DNA of 37,481 nt from positions 1 to 37,481 of the forward strand of contig JAKAWG010000052.1 of NCBI GenBank assembly GCA_021817045.1, written 5' to 3'. The first letter of the stretch is position 1. Each line of letters opens with the position of its first letter. Shown one piece after another: positions 22,943 to 30,741 of this stretch. Source of the DNA: Acidobacteriota bacterium (GTDB lineage: Bacteria > Acidobacteriota > Terriglobia > UBA7540). The notes below the pieces were generated by a model. The model worked only from the letters and a program-made list of their open reading frames with translations, had not been told where the DNA came from and searched no databases. The translations under genes were made by a program, and so were the position numbers.

Positions 22943-23952
22943 AGCTCCACCGGCGCGATTTCATGAAAGCGATCGCGGGGGTGGTTCCCCTCGCAGGTCC
23001 TGCAAGTATCCAGGCGGCTCCCTCAACGCCGCCGATACCCATCATTGACACTCATATCCATCTGTTCGATCCACGACGCCCCCAGGGCGTGCCCTGGCCT
23101 CCCAAGACCGATAAGATCCTCTACCGGCCGGCACTGCCGGATCGGTATCAAAGGGTAACTCAAGGGCTCGGGATCGTCGGCGCAATCGAGATCGAGTGCA
23201 GCCCCTGGCTGCAGGACAACCAATGGGTTCTGAATGTAGCTGCCCGAAACAAGATCATTGTCGGGACGGTCGGCGACCTGGAGCCGGGCACGCCGGCCTT
23301 CAGGAAACAGTTCGAACACTTTCATCGGAATCCGCTGTTCCGTGGAATTCGATACGGAAATCTTTGGGGGAGAAACCTCGCGGCACAGCTTTCCAGGCCG
23401 GCTTTTGTCTCCGACCTTAAATTTCTCGCGGACGCCGGCATGGAGTTAGATACTGCGAACCCCGACCCGGTATTGATTGCGACCGTTGTGCGGCTCACGG
23501 ATCAAGTCCCCAGCTTGCTGGTCGTGATCGATCATTTTCCGCAACTTCAATTTCCCGTGGAAAAGGCAGCTCGCAAGACCCTGGAATCCAATTTGAGAGC
23601 GCTGGGCAAACGGCCCCAGGTCTACATCAAGGTCTCCGAACTCGTCCACGATTCCCCGTTGCCGCGTCAGTTTGGTTTTGATAGCAGTCGAATGAGCGAT
23701 AGGCTGAATTTCTACCGGTCGATACTGGACGTGCTTTGGGATACCTTCGGCGAGGACCGGTTAATGTACGGCAGTGACTGGCCGAATAGCGATCACTCGG
23801 CGCCATTTCGTGAGGAGTTCAAGGTTGTAAGCGAGTATTTCGCGAATAAGGGAAGGACTGCGCAAGAGAAATTTTTCTGGAGGAATTCTATCGCGGCGTA
23901 TCATTGGGTGAAGCGCGACCCCAGCCAGAACTTGACTTCGGGAGCGGCGTAG
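22939..23952 (+). CDS. COG3618-type amidohydrolase, probable sugar lactonase, with Tat leader
   Basis: TIM-barrel hydrolase of the amidohydrolase-2 superfamily group that includes L-fuconolactonase and related aldonolactonases. The ATG at 22939 overlaps the reductase stop (ATGA) and begins MKLHRRDFMKAIAG, a twin-arginine leader ending near IQAAPS. The barrel starts at residue 35 with PIIDTHIHLFDP (metal-site His39 and His41). The characteristic GIVGAIEIEC, GIRYGNLW and VVIDHFPQ segments follow, and the barrel closes with LMYGSDWPNSDHS, whose Asp is the expected catalytic metal ligand. At 337 residues it is somewhat longer than cytoplasmic members because of the leader. With the preceding reductase and the dehydratase it would supply the lactone-opening step of oxidative 6-deoxysugar breakdown; substrate is inferred. 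Confidence 0.85.
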   Translation: MKLHRRDFMKAIAGVVPLAGPASIQAAPSTPPIPIIDTHIHLFDPRRPQGVPWPPKTDKILYRPALPDRYQRVTQGLGIVGAIEIECSPWLQDNQWVLNVAARNKIIVGTVGDLEPGTPAFRKQFEHFHRNPLFRGIRYGNLWGRNLAAQLSRPAFVSDLKFLADAGMELDTANPDPVLIATVVRLTDQVPSLLVVIDHFPQLQFPVEKAARKTLESNLRALGKRPQVYIKVSELVHDSPLPRQFGFDSSRMSDRLNFYRSILDVLWDTFGEDRLMYGSDWPNSDHSAPFREEFKVVSEYFANKGRTAQEKFFWRNSIAAYHWVKRDPSQNLTSGAA

Positions 23953-23972
23953 ATCGAAAAAGGAGGCCACCG

Positions 23973-24236
23973 ATGAAGGATCTTTCGAGAAGGCGTTTTC
24001 TTGGCGCTTTGGCTTCCGGATCAACAGGTATGGCGGCGCTTTCAACATCGGCAGGCGCCGCGCGTGGAGCCGTGCCTCCTTTTCTCATCACACAGGAGAA
24101 TTATCCATGGAAGGCGCCTGGAAAGAGGGAAGGAGCCGATCACTTCAGGATGGTGGCGCTCACCGATATCCCGGTTCAAATCCAGCAAAAATTTCTGGCC
24201 TGTTCTCCCGGGATTGAGTTCCTTCAATGCCACTGA
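23973..24236 (+). pseudogene. D-2-hydroxyacid dehydrogenase, N-terminal part before an in-frame TGA
   Basis: The ATG at 23973 follows AGGAGG, the best ribosome site in this cluster, 20 bases after the amidohydrolase stop. The product begins MKDLSRRRFLGALASGSTG, a clear Tat leader, then the start of the catalytic domain of a D-2-hydroxyacid dehydrogenase (FRMVALTDIPVQIQQKFLAC, then GIEFLQCH). Translation stops at TGA 24234-24236. The same frame continues past the stop (AADFHHAVV, then NAHVIYGQF) directly into the body of the enzyme with no missing sequence, so one substitution, for example CGA to TGA or TGG to TGA, explains the break. Confidence 0.75.
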
Positions 24237-24260
24237 GCCGCTGACTTTCATCACGCAGTT

Positions 24261-25088
24261 GTGAACGCGCACGTCATCTACGGTCAATTTGAACGTGAGG
24301 ATCTTGCTCGTGCCAAGCAGCTCAGGTGGATCCAGTGGACGGCGGCTGGCGTGGAGAATATCTTGTGGCCGGAATTCGTACAAAGTCCACTCGTACTCAC
24401 CAATATGCAGCGCATGTTTGCCCCGCCGATCTCTGAAACCGTGTTTGCTATGCTGCTGGCGCTGACGCGAGGCATCAACCGTTACACGCTCCAGGCCCAA
24501 GATCGTGCGTGGAAGCCACTTCACGATCTTGTCGAAATCAGCGGCGCGACGATGGGTGTCGTCGGACTGGGTGGCAACGGCACGGACACGGCGTACCGCG
24601 CTCACTATGGATTCGGCATGAGGGTGCTGGCAGTGGATCCCAAGCCCTTGCCTAAACCTTCGTTTGTTGAGGAGCTTCATTCGCTCGATTGGTTCCCTGA
24701 GATGGTTCCTCAAGTGGTCGTTCTCGTGAGCGCGGCCCCGTTGACCCCGATTTCCAGAAAAATATTCAATGAGCAGGTGTTCCGCGCAATGAAGCCGAAC
24801 TCCTATTTCATTAACATCTCCCGGGGGAAGTTAGTGGACACGCCGGCGTTGGTAAGCGCCTTGAGAGAGCGTCGAATTGCCGGATCGGGACTCGATGTGA
24901 CAGACCCAGAACCCTTGCCACCCGGGCACCCGTCGTGGAGCGCAGGAAACGTCATCATCACGTGCCATACTTCGGCTTGGTCGGCACACACCTTCCGGCG
25001 CTCTCATGACTTGCTCGTAGAAAACGTCCGGCGCTACGTGAAGGGCTTGCCGCTGCTGAACGTTGTAGACAAGGTACGCGGGTATTGA
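24261..25088 (+). CDS. D-2-hydroxyacid dehydrogenase, body of the interrupted gene
   Basis: NAD(P)-dependent oxidoreductase interconverting a 2-oxoacid and a D-2-hydroxyacid. The reopened frame has a GTG at 24261 but no ribosome site, so independent translation is doubtful. Visible family parts: IQWTAAGVENI, PPISETVFAMLLALTRGINR, the nucleotide-binding MGVVGLGGNGTDTAYRAHYG and VLAVDPK, then NISRGKLVDTPALVSALRE with the substrate-binding Arg. GSGLDVTDPEPLPPGHP carries the acid position, and VIITCHTSAWSAHTFRR has the catalytic His (Cys where Pro is usual). These 275 residues plus the N-terminal fragment give a full-length enzyme of about 370. It is fourth in the rhamnonate-type cluster and could process a keto-acid product. 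Whether it is dead, read through, or wrongly sequenced is open. Confidence 0.75.
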   Translation: MNAHVIYGQFEREDLARAKQLRWIQWTAAGVENILWPEFVQSPLVLTNMQRMFAPPISETVFAMLLALTRGINRYTLQAQDRAWKPLHDLVEISGATMGVVGLGGNGTDTAYRAHYGFGMRVLAVDPKPLPKPSFVEELHSLDWFPEMVPQVVVLVSAAPLTPISRKIFNEQVFRAMKPNSYFINISRGKLVDTPALVSALRERRIAGSGLDVTDPEPLPPGHPSWSAGNVIITCHTSAWSAHTFRRSHDLLVENVRRYVKGLPLLNVVDKVRGY

Positions 25089-25179
25089 GCGACCGTGGTT
25101 GTTCCCCCTGGACGATCCTGGAGGCCTGCGTTTGTCGCACGACATTTGGGCTCTGTTGACATCCTCAGGAAGCAGAGAA

Positions 25180-28100
25180 ATGTGGCAACGCGGACGCATG
25201 TTCTCGGTTCTTCTTTTGTATATTCTCGCCGGTTTTCCCCTGACATTGGCGGCCGCTGCGCCAATCCAACCTCCATTTTCAGTGCCAATTTCAGGGATGA
25301 AGTGGCGATTGATCGGCCCCTTTCGTGGAGGAAGAGCTCTTGCGGTAACCGGAGTGCGCGGCCAGCCGAATGTTTTCTACTTTGGCGCGGTCGACGGGGG
25401 CGTTTGGAAAACGGGCGACGCCGGCGTGGTCTGGAAGCCGGTGTTCAACGGAAGGCCTTTTGCCTCGATTGGTGCAATTGCTGTAGCACCTTCGAACCCT
25501 AACGTCATTTATGTCGGAACAGGTGAAGCCGACATGCGGTCAGACATTTCACCCGGTAATGGTATGTTCAAGTCGACGGATGCCGGCCGGACGTGGAAGT
25601 TCTGCGGCCTACGCGACTCGCAACAAATCGGGAAAATCATGGTAGATCCACACAATCCCGACGTTGTTTACGTTGCGGCGTTAGGCCACGCTTATGGCCC
25701 CAACGAAGAGCGCGGCGTCTTTCGTTCGAAAGATGGCGGTACGACCTGGCAAAAGGTGCTCTATAAGAACGCCGATACTGGGGCAATCGACCTCTCGATG
25801 GACCCGCACAATCCTCAGATCATTTACGCTGCCCTCTGGCAAACGCGCCGTCCGCCCTGGAACGTCTATCCGCCTTCTAACGGACCGGGAAGCGACCTGT
25901 ATAAATCAGCCGATGGGGGAAATACTTGGGTGGAGTTGAGCGGTCACGGTCTGCCCAGTGAAGGCCTCGGACGCATCGGCATTTCTGTCTCACCCGCCGA
26001 CCCGCAGCGCGTGTATCTGCTTGTTGATTGCAATCAAGGCGGTCTGTACCGCTCTGACGATGCGGGAAAAACCTGGAAGCTCATGGATCACGAAAGGCGT
26101 ATCTGGAAGCGAGGCTGGTATTTCGGCGGAGTCACGGCAGACCCAAAGGATCCGAACACTGTTTATGTCGCGAACACCTCTCTCTACCGCTCGCGCGACG
26201 GAGGCAAGAGCTTTGTAGCGATCAAAGGGGCGCCGGGCGGAGATGATTACCATACGCTTTGGATCAGCCCGAATGACCCCGATCGTATGATTTTGGGAAG
26301 TGATCAGGGTGTGATTGTGAGCGTGGACGGCGCCAAAACGTGGAGCTCCTGGTATAACCAGCCCACGGGTCAGTTCTATCATGTCGTGACTGACCATCGG
26401 TTTCCTTTCTGGGTGTATGGGGCGCAACAGGACAGCGGCTCCATGGCACTTCCAGAGCAAAGCCTTTACAGAACGCTCTCCAGTCTTAACTGGCATCCGA
26501 TTTCCGTGGGCGGCGAAGCCGGCTATATTGCACCTGACCCGCTGCACCCGGGAGTTCTCTACGGCGTCTCGTTTGGATCGTCAATCGACAGATACGACAT
26601 GACGAACGGCCTGGATCGCCTTGTGCCTCCGACGCTTGCCCACCCAGGTAATTACCGCAAGACGTGGACGCTGCCGCTTGTCTTCTCCCCCAAGAACGAG
26701 CACGGGCTTTATTTTGGAACTCAAGTTCTCTTTCGCACTCTCGACGGCGGGGAAACCTGGCAGGTGATCAGTCCTGACTTAACTCGCCCTCATCCGGGCG
26801 TACCCCCCAATCTTGATTCCTCGGCCGCAGCCGATACGAACGGAACGCCTCCGCGCGGGGTGATCTATACCATTGCGCCTTCGCCGCTTCAGGCGGGAAC
26901 CGTGTGGATTGGTACCGACGACGGCCTGATTCAAGTGACCCACAATGACGGCAAATCCTGGCACAACGTGACGCCTTCAGCACTCACCGCGTGGAGCAAA
27001 GTGAGCCTAATCGAGGCCTCGCATTTCGACGTTAACACGGCCTATGCCGCGGTGGATCGCCATCGGCTCGATGATTTCAGGCCCTACATTTACAGGACGG
27101 AGGATGGCGGAAAATCGTGGCAGCTCATCACGCGAGGAATTCCTGACGGCAGCTTTGTGCGGGTGGTGCGCGAAGATCCCGAGTGGCGAGGCCTACTTTA
27201 CGCAGGAACCGAAACCGGCGTATTTATTTCCTTCAACGACGGCGGTCAATGGCAGTCGCTTCAATTGAACTTGCCTCATGCTTCCGTGCGTGACCTAGCC
27301 ATACGCGATAACGATCTGGTTGCGGCAACGCACGGCCGCGCGTTCTGGGTCCTCGATGACATCACGCCTCTCCGCCAAATTTGCGCTCAAGTCGAGCAAA
27401 GTCCGGCGTGGCTCTTTAAGCCACAAACGGCTTTTCGTATTCAAAAGGTAGGATTTCAGGGAACTCCGTTACCGCCGGAAACTCCTCAGGCTCAAAATCC
27501 GCCCACGGGCGCGATTTTCGATTACGTCTTGCACGCAAAGGCCACCGGCCCCGTCACGCTGACTGTTATGGACTCAGCGCGCCACAAGATTTGCACCTTC
27601 TCGAGCGCCACTGTGCCACCCAAAGTGAACCCTCGCCTTCTGGATATTCCCATTTATTGGATCAAGCCTGCAGAGCGCGTGCAGACAACGGCCGGGATGC
27701 ATCGCTTTGTCTGGAATCTGCGCTATCCGGGTCCTTTCGGCGTGAACCCCGGAAACGCCACGTTCGGGCGCGGATCGGGCCCCTGGGCCGTGCCAGGCAC
27801 CTATACGGTGGAACTACAAGTGGATGGGCACAACTACTCTCAGCCTTTCGAAGTTGCCATGGACCCGAACGTTTCAACATCGCCAAAGGCCTTGCAAAAG
27901 CAGTTTGAGGCGGCACAGCAAACCCTGGTCTTGATTAGGCAGGTTGGAGAAATCTCGCAACAAGGCGCCAGCCTTGTCCGTGGCGTCAAGGTTCTGAAGC
28001 CAAGAGTAAAGGCTCAATCTGAAGCAGCGCAGGCGCTAAGTAGCCTGCTGGCGAATATCCAGGCCATTCTTGGGACAGCGGGCGAGATTTCGAACCCGGA

Positions 28101-28404
28101 CTTTGCCGGTGTGGGAGGCCCTCCGTCGCCGCTCGTCAGCGTCCGCGGCCTGAGCTCATCCCTCGCGATGCTGGAAAACGCCATCGAGAGCGGTGCTTCG
28201 GCGCCATCCCCAGACGCGGTCAAGGCGCTTATCCATGATCGAGGAGATGTTGCGATGCTGCAAAGGAAATGGAAGGAAACGCTAAGTGTGGATTTGCCGA
28301 AGGTCAACGCGTTGCTTCGAAAGGATGGATGGAGCCCCTTATTCCCGACAACAAAGACTCAATCGACTGCGGCCAAACAGCCCGTTTCGCTCGACAACGA
28401 TTAG
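25180..28404 (+). CDS. Large secreted VPS10/sortilin-type BNR-repeat protein
   Basis: A 1074-residue exported protein. The ATG at 25180 lies after GGAAGCAGAGA and opens a Sec signal peptide (MFSVLLLYILAGFPLTLAAA is its core); a second ATG at 25198 is also possible. Residues 40-760 form a beta-propeller built of BNR/Asp-box repeats, with at least nine visible copies of the type S-x-D-x-G-x-T-W: STDAGRTWKF, SKDGGTTWQK, SADGGNTWVE, SDDAGKTWKL, SRDGGKSF, SVDGAKTWSS, TLDGGETWQV, THNDGKSWHN, TEDGGKSWQL. The C-terminal 300 residues include an Ig-like region and a helical tail. Such proteins are abundant in Acidobacteriota and often named glycosyl hydrolases, but no enzyme activity follows from the repeats. 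It may bind or process extracellular glycans or proteins. Confidence 0.85.
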   Translation: MWQRGRMFSVLLLYILAGFPLTLAAAAPIQPPFSVPISGMKWRLIGPFRGGRALAVTGVRGQPNVFYFGAVDGGVWKTGDAGVVWKPVFNGRPFASIGAIAVAPSNPNVIYVGTGEADMRSDISPGNGMFKSTDAGRTWKFCGLRDSQQIGKIMVDPHNPDVVYVAALGHAYGPNEERGVFRSKDGGTTWQKVLYKNADTGAIDLSMDPHNPQIIYAALWQTRRPPWNVYPPSNGPGSDLYKSADGGNTWVELSGHGLPSEGLGRIGISVSPADPQRVYLLVDCNQGGLYRSDDAGKTWKLMDHERRIWKRGWYFGGVTADPKDPNTVYVANTSLYRSRDGGKSFVAIKGAPGGDDYHTLWISPNDPDRMILGSDQGVIVSVDGAKTWSSWYNQPTGQFYHVVTDHRFPFWVYGAQQDSGSMALPEQSLYRTLSSLNWHPISVGGEAGYIAPDPLHPGVLYGVSFGSSIDRYDMTNGLDRLVPPTLAHPGNYRKTWTLPLVFSPKNEHGLYFGTQVLFRTLDGGETWQVISPDLTRPHPGVPPNLDSSAAADTNGTPPRGVIYTIAPSPLQAGTVWIGTDDGLIQVTHNDGKSWHNVTPSALTAWSKVSLIEASHFDVNTAYAAVDRHRLDDFRPYIYRTEDGGKSWQLITRGIPDGSFVRVVREDPEWRGLLYAGTETGVFISFNDGGQWQSLQLNLPHASVRDLAIRDNDLVAATHGRAFWVLDDITPLRQICAQVEQSPAWLFKPQTAFRIQKVGFQGTPLPPETPQAQNPPTGAIFDYVLHAKATGPVTLTVMDSARHKICTFSSATVPPKVNPRLLDIPIYWIKPAERVQTTAGMHRFVWNLRYPGPFGVNPGNATFGRGSGPWAVPGTYTVELQVDGHNYSQPFEVAMDPNVSTSPKALQKQFEAAQQTLVLIRQVGEISQQGASLVRGVKVLKPRVKAQSEAAQALSSLLANIQAILGTAGEISNPDFAGVGGPPSPLVSVRGLSSSLAMLENAIESGASAPSPDAVKALIHDRGDVAMLQRKWKETLSVDLPKVNALLRKDGWSPLFPTTKTQSTAAKQPVSLDND

Positions 28405-28425
28405 ATTGATCAATGAACAACTGGA

Positions 28426-29118
28426 ATGAAGCTGACGGAGCGGGAAGAACAACTTAGGACTGAGTTTGATCGATGGGCGCTAGCGGGCCGGGGCGATGAG
28501 ATGGAGCAGCATCATTGGCCAATCGTCCAGCCGGTTTTGGAACGCACCTGCTTTCAACCGTGCGACCGCGTGCTTGACATAGGTTGCGGCACGGGCTGGC
28601 TGGTCCGTGCCATTGCCGCTCGGATTCCTAATGGGCGCGTGGCCGGCATCGACGTCTCGGTGGAGATGATCGAACGGGCCCGAAGGCTGAGCTCGGACTT
28701 TCAGAACGCCGAGTTTCGGACAGGCAGTGTCGACCATCTCCCGTGGTCGGACGGTTCCTTCACGAAGGTCGCGTCTGTGGAGTCTGCCTATTACTGGCCT
28801 GACCCGGATTCGGGAGTGAACGAAGCGGTTCGTGTGCTCGCGTGGGGAGGATCGCTCTGGATTCTGATCAATTATTATCGCGATAACCCTTATTGTCACC
28901 AATGGGGCCCGTTGCTTCCCGTTACTACCCATCTGCTCGCCGCCGATGAATGGGTCGAGATTTTCTCCCGCGCCGGGCTCAGGGACGTCATCTATAGCCG
29001 CATCGCCGATCCCACACCGGTTCCGGAGGTCTATACTGGCCGCTGGTTTCAGGATGCCGACCAGTTGCGGCGTTTTCAGGAAGAGGGTGCCCTTTGGGTG
29101 CAGGGAACACATCCGTAG
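28426..29118 (+). CDS. Class I SAM-dependent methyltransferase
   Basis: A 230-residue Rossmann-fold methyltransferase of the UbiE/methyltransferase-11 type. Motif I is VLDIGCGTGWLVRAIA (about residues 48-63), followed by the acidic VAGIDVSVEMIERAR, the motif II region DHLPWSDGSFTKVASVESAYY, and the post-motif RVLAWGGSLWILINYY. A helical N-terminus and a C-terminal cap (FSRAGLRDVIYSRI) complete the usual length. It starts 21 bases after the BNR protein stop and may be read from the same message; the ribosome site is weak. Acceptor substrate is unknown; small-molecule methylation is likelier than nucleic acid. Confidence 0.85.
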   Translation: MKLTEREEQLRTEFDRWALAGRGDEMEQHHWPIVQPVLERTCFQPCDRVLDIGCGTGWLVRAIAARIPNGRVAGIDVSVEMIERARRLSSDFQNAEFRTGSVDHLPWSDGSFTKVASVESAYYWPDPDSGVNEAVRVLAWGGSLWILINYYRDNPYCHQWGPLLPVTTHLLAADEWVEIFSRAGLRDVIYSRIADPTPVPEVYTGRWFQDADQLRRFQEEGALWVQGTHP

Positions 29119-29233
29119 CAAGCAATCAGCAATGTCTTGAGCGGGTCCGAATAGCAGACGCTAGGAAAAGCAGCGCGGAGTCGGACGCCGACCGGGAAAA
29201 CTGGGGCTCAACATCTTGCTGTGTGGATCTTTG
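29119..29233. other. Short gap between converging genes
   Basis: The methyltransferase (+) and the membrane protein (-) converge here. GTCGG-ACG-CCGAC at 29180-29192 is the only hairpin I see; without a T-run it is at best a weak bidirectional stop. Confidence 0.3.
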
Positions 29234-30196
29234 CTACTCTTTGGCTCCCCAGAGTGCATCCCTGATCCCTCGGCCCGAGGCTTGCCAGAGCTTGACGATT
29301 TCGAAGATAATGGTGGTCGCGTAGGTGACCGCGATCCAGACGCAGACGGCCTCGATAGGCAGCCTCGACCAGGCTCCTATAAATATGCCGAGCATCTGCG
29401 CTTCCTGGTAGCCCCACCAACCGTACGGCACCGCCAGCGTAGCTTCCCAGACGACGCTAATGAGAAGAACCAGGAAAAGCGTGACGCTGAATGCTCGCCA
29501 ATTGATGAACGGCCGCGCGGTGCGGAAAAAGCCGGTGGAAGGAAGAAAAGCGCCGACGACAAGAAATACGAAGTAACCGGGAAAACCCTCAGAGCTCGCA
29601 GCAAACAAGTCCTTATACGCAATGGCCAGCACGATCAAGAAAACCCCTAAAAACACGGACGTGGGGTGGAATTGCAAGAGGCGGCGAATCTTCTTCGCTT
29701 CCGAGGGATAATCAGCCACGTTGTAGGCCGCCAGCCAATACTCGTCCAACCAGACATAGATCAGCAGCACCGCAATGAAACCTGTCAGATAGAAAATGTA
29801 CTCCTCGATGGGGACTGACCCGCCCAAGGCAGGAGCGGAGATGCCAAGCGTCGCACCGCGATAAGGAAATCGAAAAAATCGATGCGCGAAGAAGAAATCG
29901 AGGCCCCAGCCAAGCGGGACGAGAATCCAAATAGTCCGCCAGAAAGCCTTCTGCGGGATCTTCACTCCTTCGCGTGGCAAAAACCAGAACGCGATCACCA
30001 CAATCGGCACAATGAACAGCAGGAGGCTCCAAGTGTAGCCGTGCGGCGTAGGATCTGGCGAGACGCTGAGCACGGCGGGACGCCGCACAGTGCTCAGCGT
30101 AAGTGCCGCCGGGACCGCGACCATCGCCAGCATGGCGACGACGATCCACACACTCACGCGCGAAGACGGAGAACCGATGGTTGCAGACCTCGACAT
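29234..30196 (-). CDS. Integral membrane protein with lycopene-cyclase-like domains
   Basis: A 320-residue polytopic membrane protein, with about eight or nine hydrophobic segments, including VWIVVAMLAMVAVPAALTL, LLLFIVPIVVIAFWFL, YIFYLTGFIAVLLIYVWL and GVFLIVLAIAY. Two short motifs recall the CrtYc/CrtYd lycopene cyclase halves: SVPIEEYIFYLTGF, with the conserved PIEE, and again LGIFIGAWSRLPIEAVCVWI near the end, which suggests an internal duplication. In the carotenoid family these motifs lie in the cyclase active site. No phytoene synthase, desaturase or other carotenoid gene is nearby, so the substrate may be another isoprenoid, or the pathway genes are elsewhere. ATG 30196 has GGGGAA-like sequence upstream. 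Confidence 0.65.
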   Translation of the reverse strand: MSRSATIGSPSSRVSVWIVVAMLAMVAVPAALTLSTVRRPAVLSVSPDPTPHGYTWSLLLFIVPIVVIAFWFLPREGVKIPQKAFWRTIWILVPLGWGLDFFFAHRFFRFPYRGATLGISAPALGGSVPIEEYIFYLTGFIAVLLIYVWLDEYWLAAYNVADYPSEAKKIRRLLQFHPTSVFLGVFLIVLAIAYKDLFAASSEGFPGYFVFLVVGAFLPSTGFFRTARPFINWRAFSVTLFLVLLISVVWEATLAVPYGWWGYQEAQMLGIFIGAWSRLPIEAVCVWIAVTYATTIIFEIVKLWQASGRGIRDALWGAKE

Positions 30197-30305
30197 GGCG
30201 ACGATTCCCCAAGAGCCTTGGAAATTCTATGCTACGGGACGACGACGGACAAGAAGAAGGCGAGACGACGGTTGCGAGGGCGCAGGGTTCGGGAAATTCA
30301 TACTC

Positions 30306-30689
30306 TCATCGCTGCCTGATTCGCATGGTGTCGTCGGTAGAAAACGTGGGCCATCCCGCAGTGGAAGAACTAGTGGGAGTCGCGGTGACGGTGAAATGCT
30401 GGCCATCGTCAAGCACGGCTGTGAAATTATAGCCCCTCCGATTGACGCCAGAGAACGCAATATCGCCCTCTGCCTGGAGCTGACTGAGCGTCGCGTAAGT
30501 TCCGTGCACTGCCAGATATGCCCTCTCCGCCTGGCCGATCGAAATGAGATCAGCAGTGATCCCCGTTGTGTCGATGGCCTGCTGTGGGGCGCTTGTACCC
30601 GCAGGCCCAGGCGTTAGCTGCGCGCGGTAAACGTAATAGCTGATGCCCAGGGCGAGCACCACACCTATGAATGCTCCTGCGCGTTTCAT
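30306..30689 (-). CDS. Short pilin-like membrane-anchored protein
   Basis: A 127-residue protein with one N-terminal membrane helix (AGAFIGVVLALGISYYVYRA) directly after MKR, without the prepilin-peptidase Gly-Phe/Glu signature. A Pro/Ala/Thr linker follows, then a small domain with GQAERAYLAVHGTYATLSQL, which is the alpha-helix-to-loop pattern common in minor pilins and in periplasmic pilin-like proteins of Acidobacteriota, and a beta part (RRGYNFTAVLDDGQHFTVTA). It stands between the membrane cyclase-like gene and the decayed PPC gene, all on the minus strand. Role unknown; type II secretion or pilus accessory is a guess from the fold. Confidence 0.6.
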   Translation of the reverse strand: MKRAGAFIGVVLALGISYYVYRAQLTPGPAGTSAPQQAIDTTGITADLISIGQAERAYLAVHGTYATLSQLQAEGDIAFSGVNRRGYNFTAVLDDGQHFTVTATPTSSSTAGWPTFSTDDTMRIRQR

Positions 30690-30741
30690 GTCAAAGAATT
30701 CCTCCGCCTCGAAAACGGATTTGACGCTGGAGGCTCACTGG

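Noticed and set aside
24234..24290. Selenocysteine insertion at the TGA of the dehydrogenase
   Set aside because: No convincing stem-loop follows the TGA and this family is not known to use selenocysteine; a nonsense change is simpler.
30090..30617. Plus-strand 175-codon frame
   Set aside because: Antisense to the pilin-like gene and the start of the membrane protein gene; Arg/Ser-rich shadow composition.
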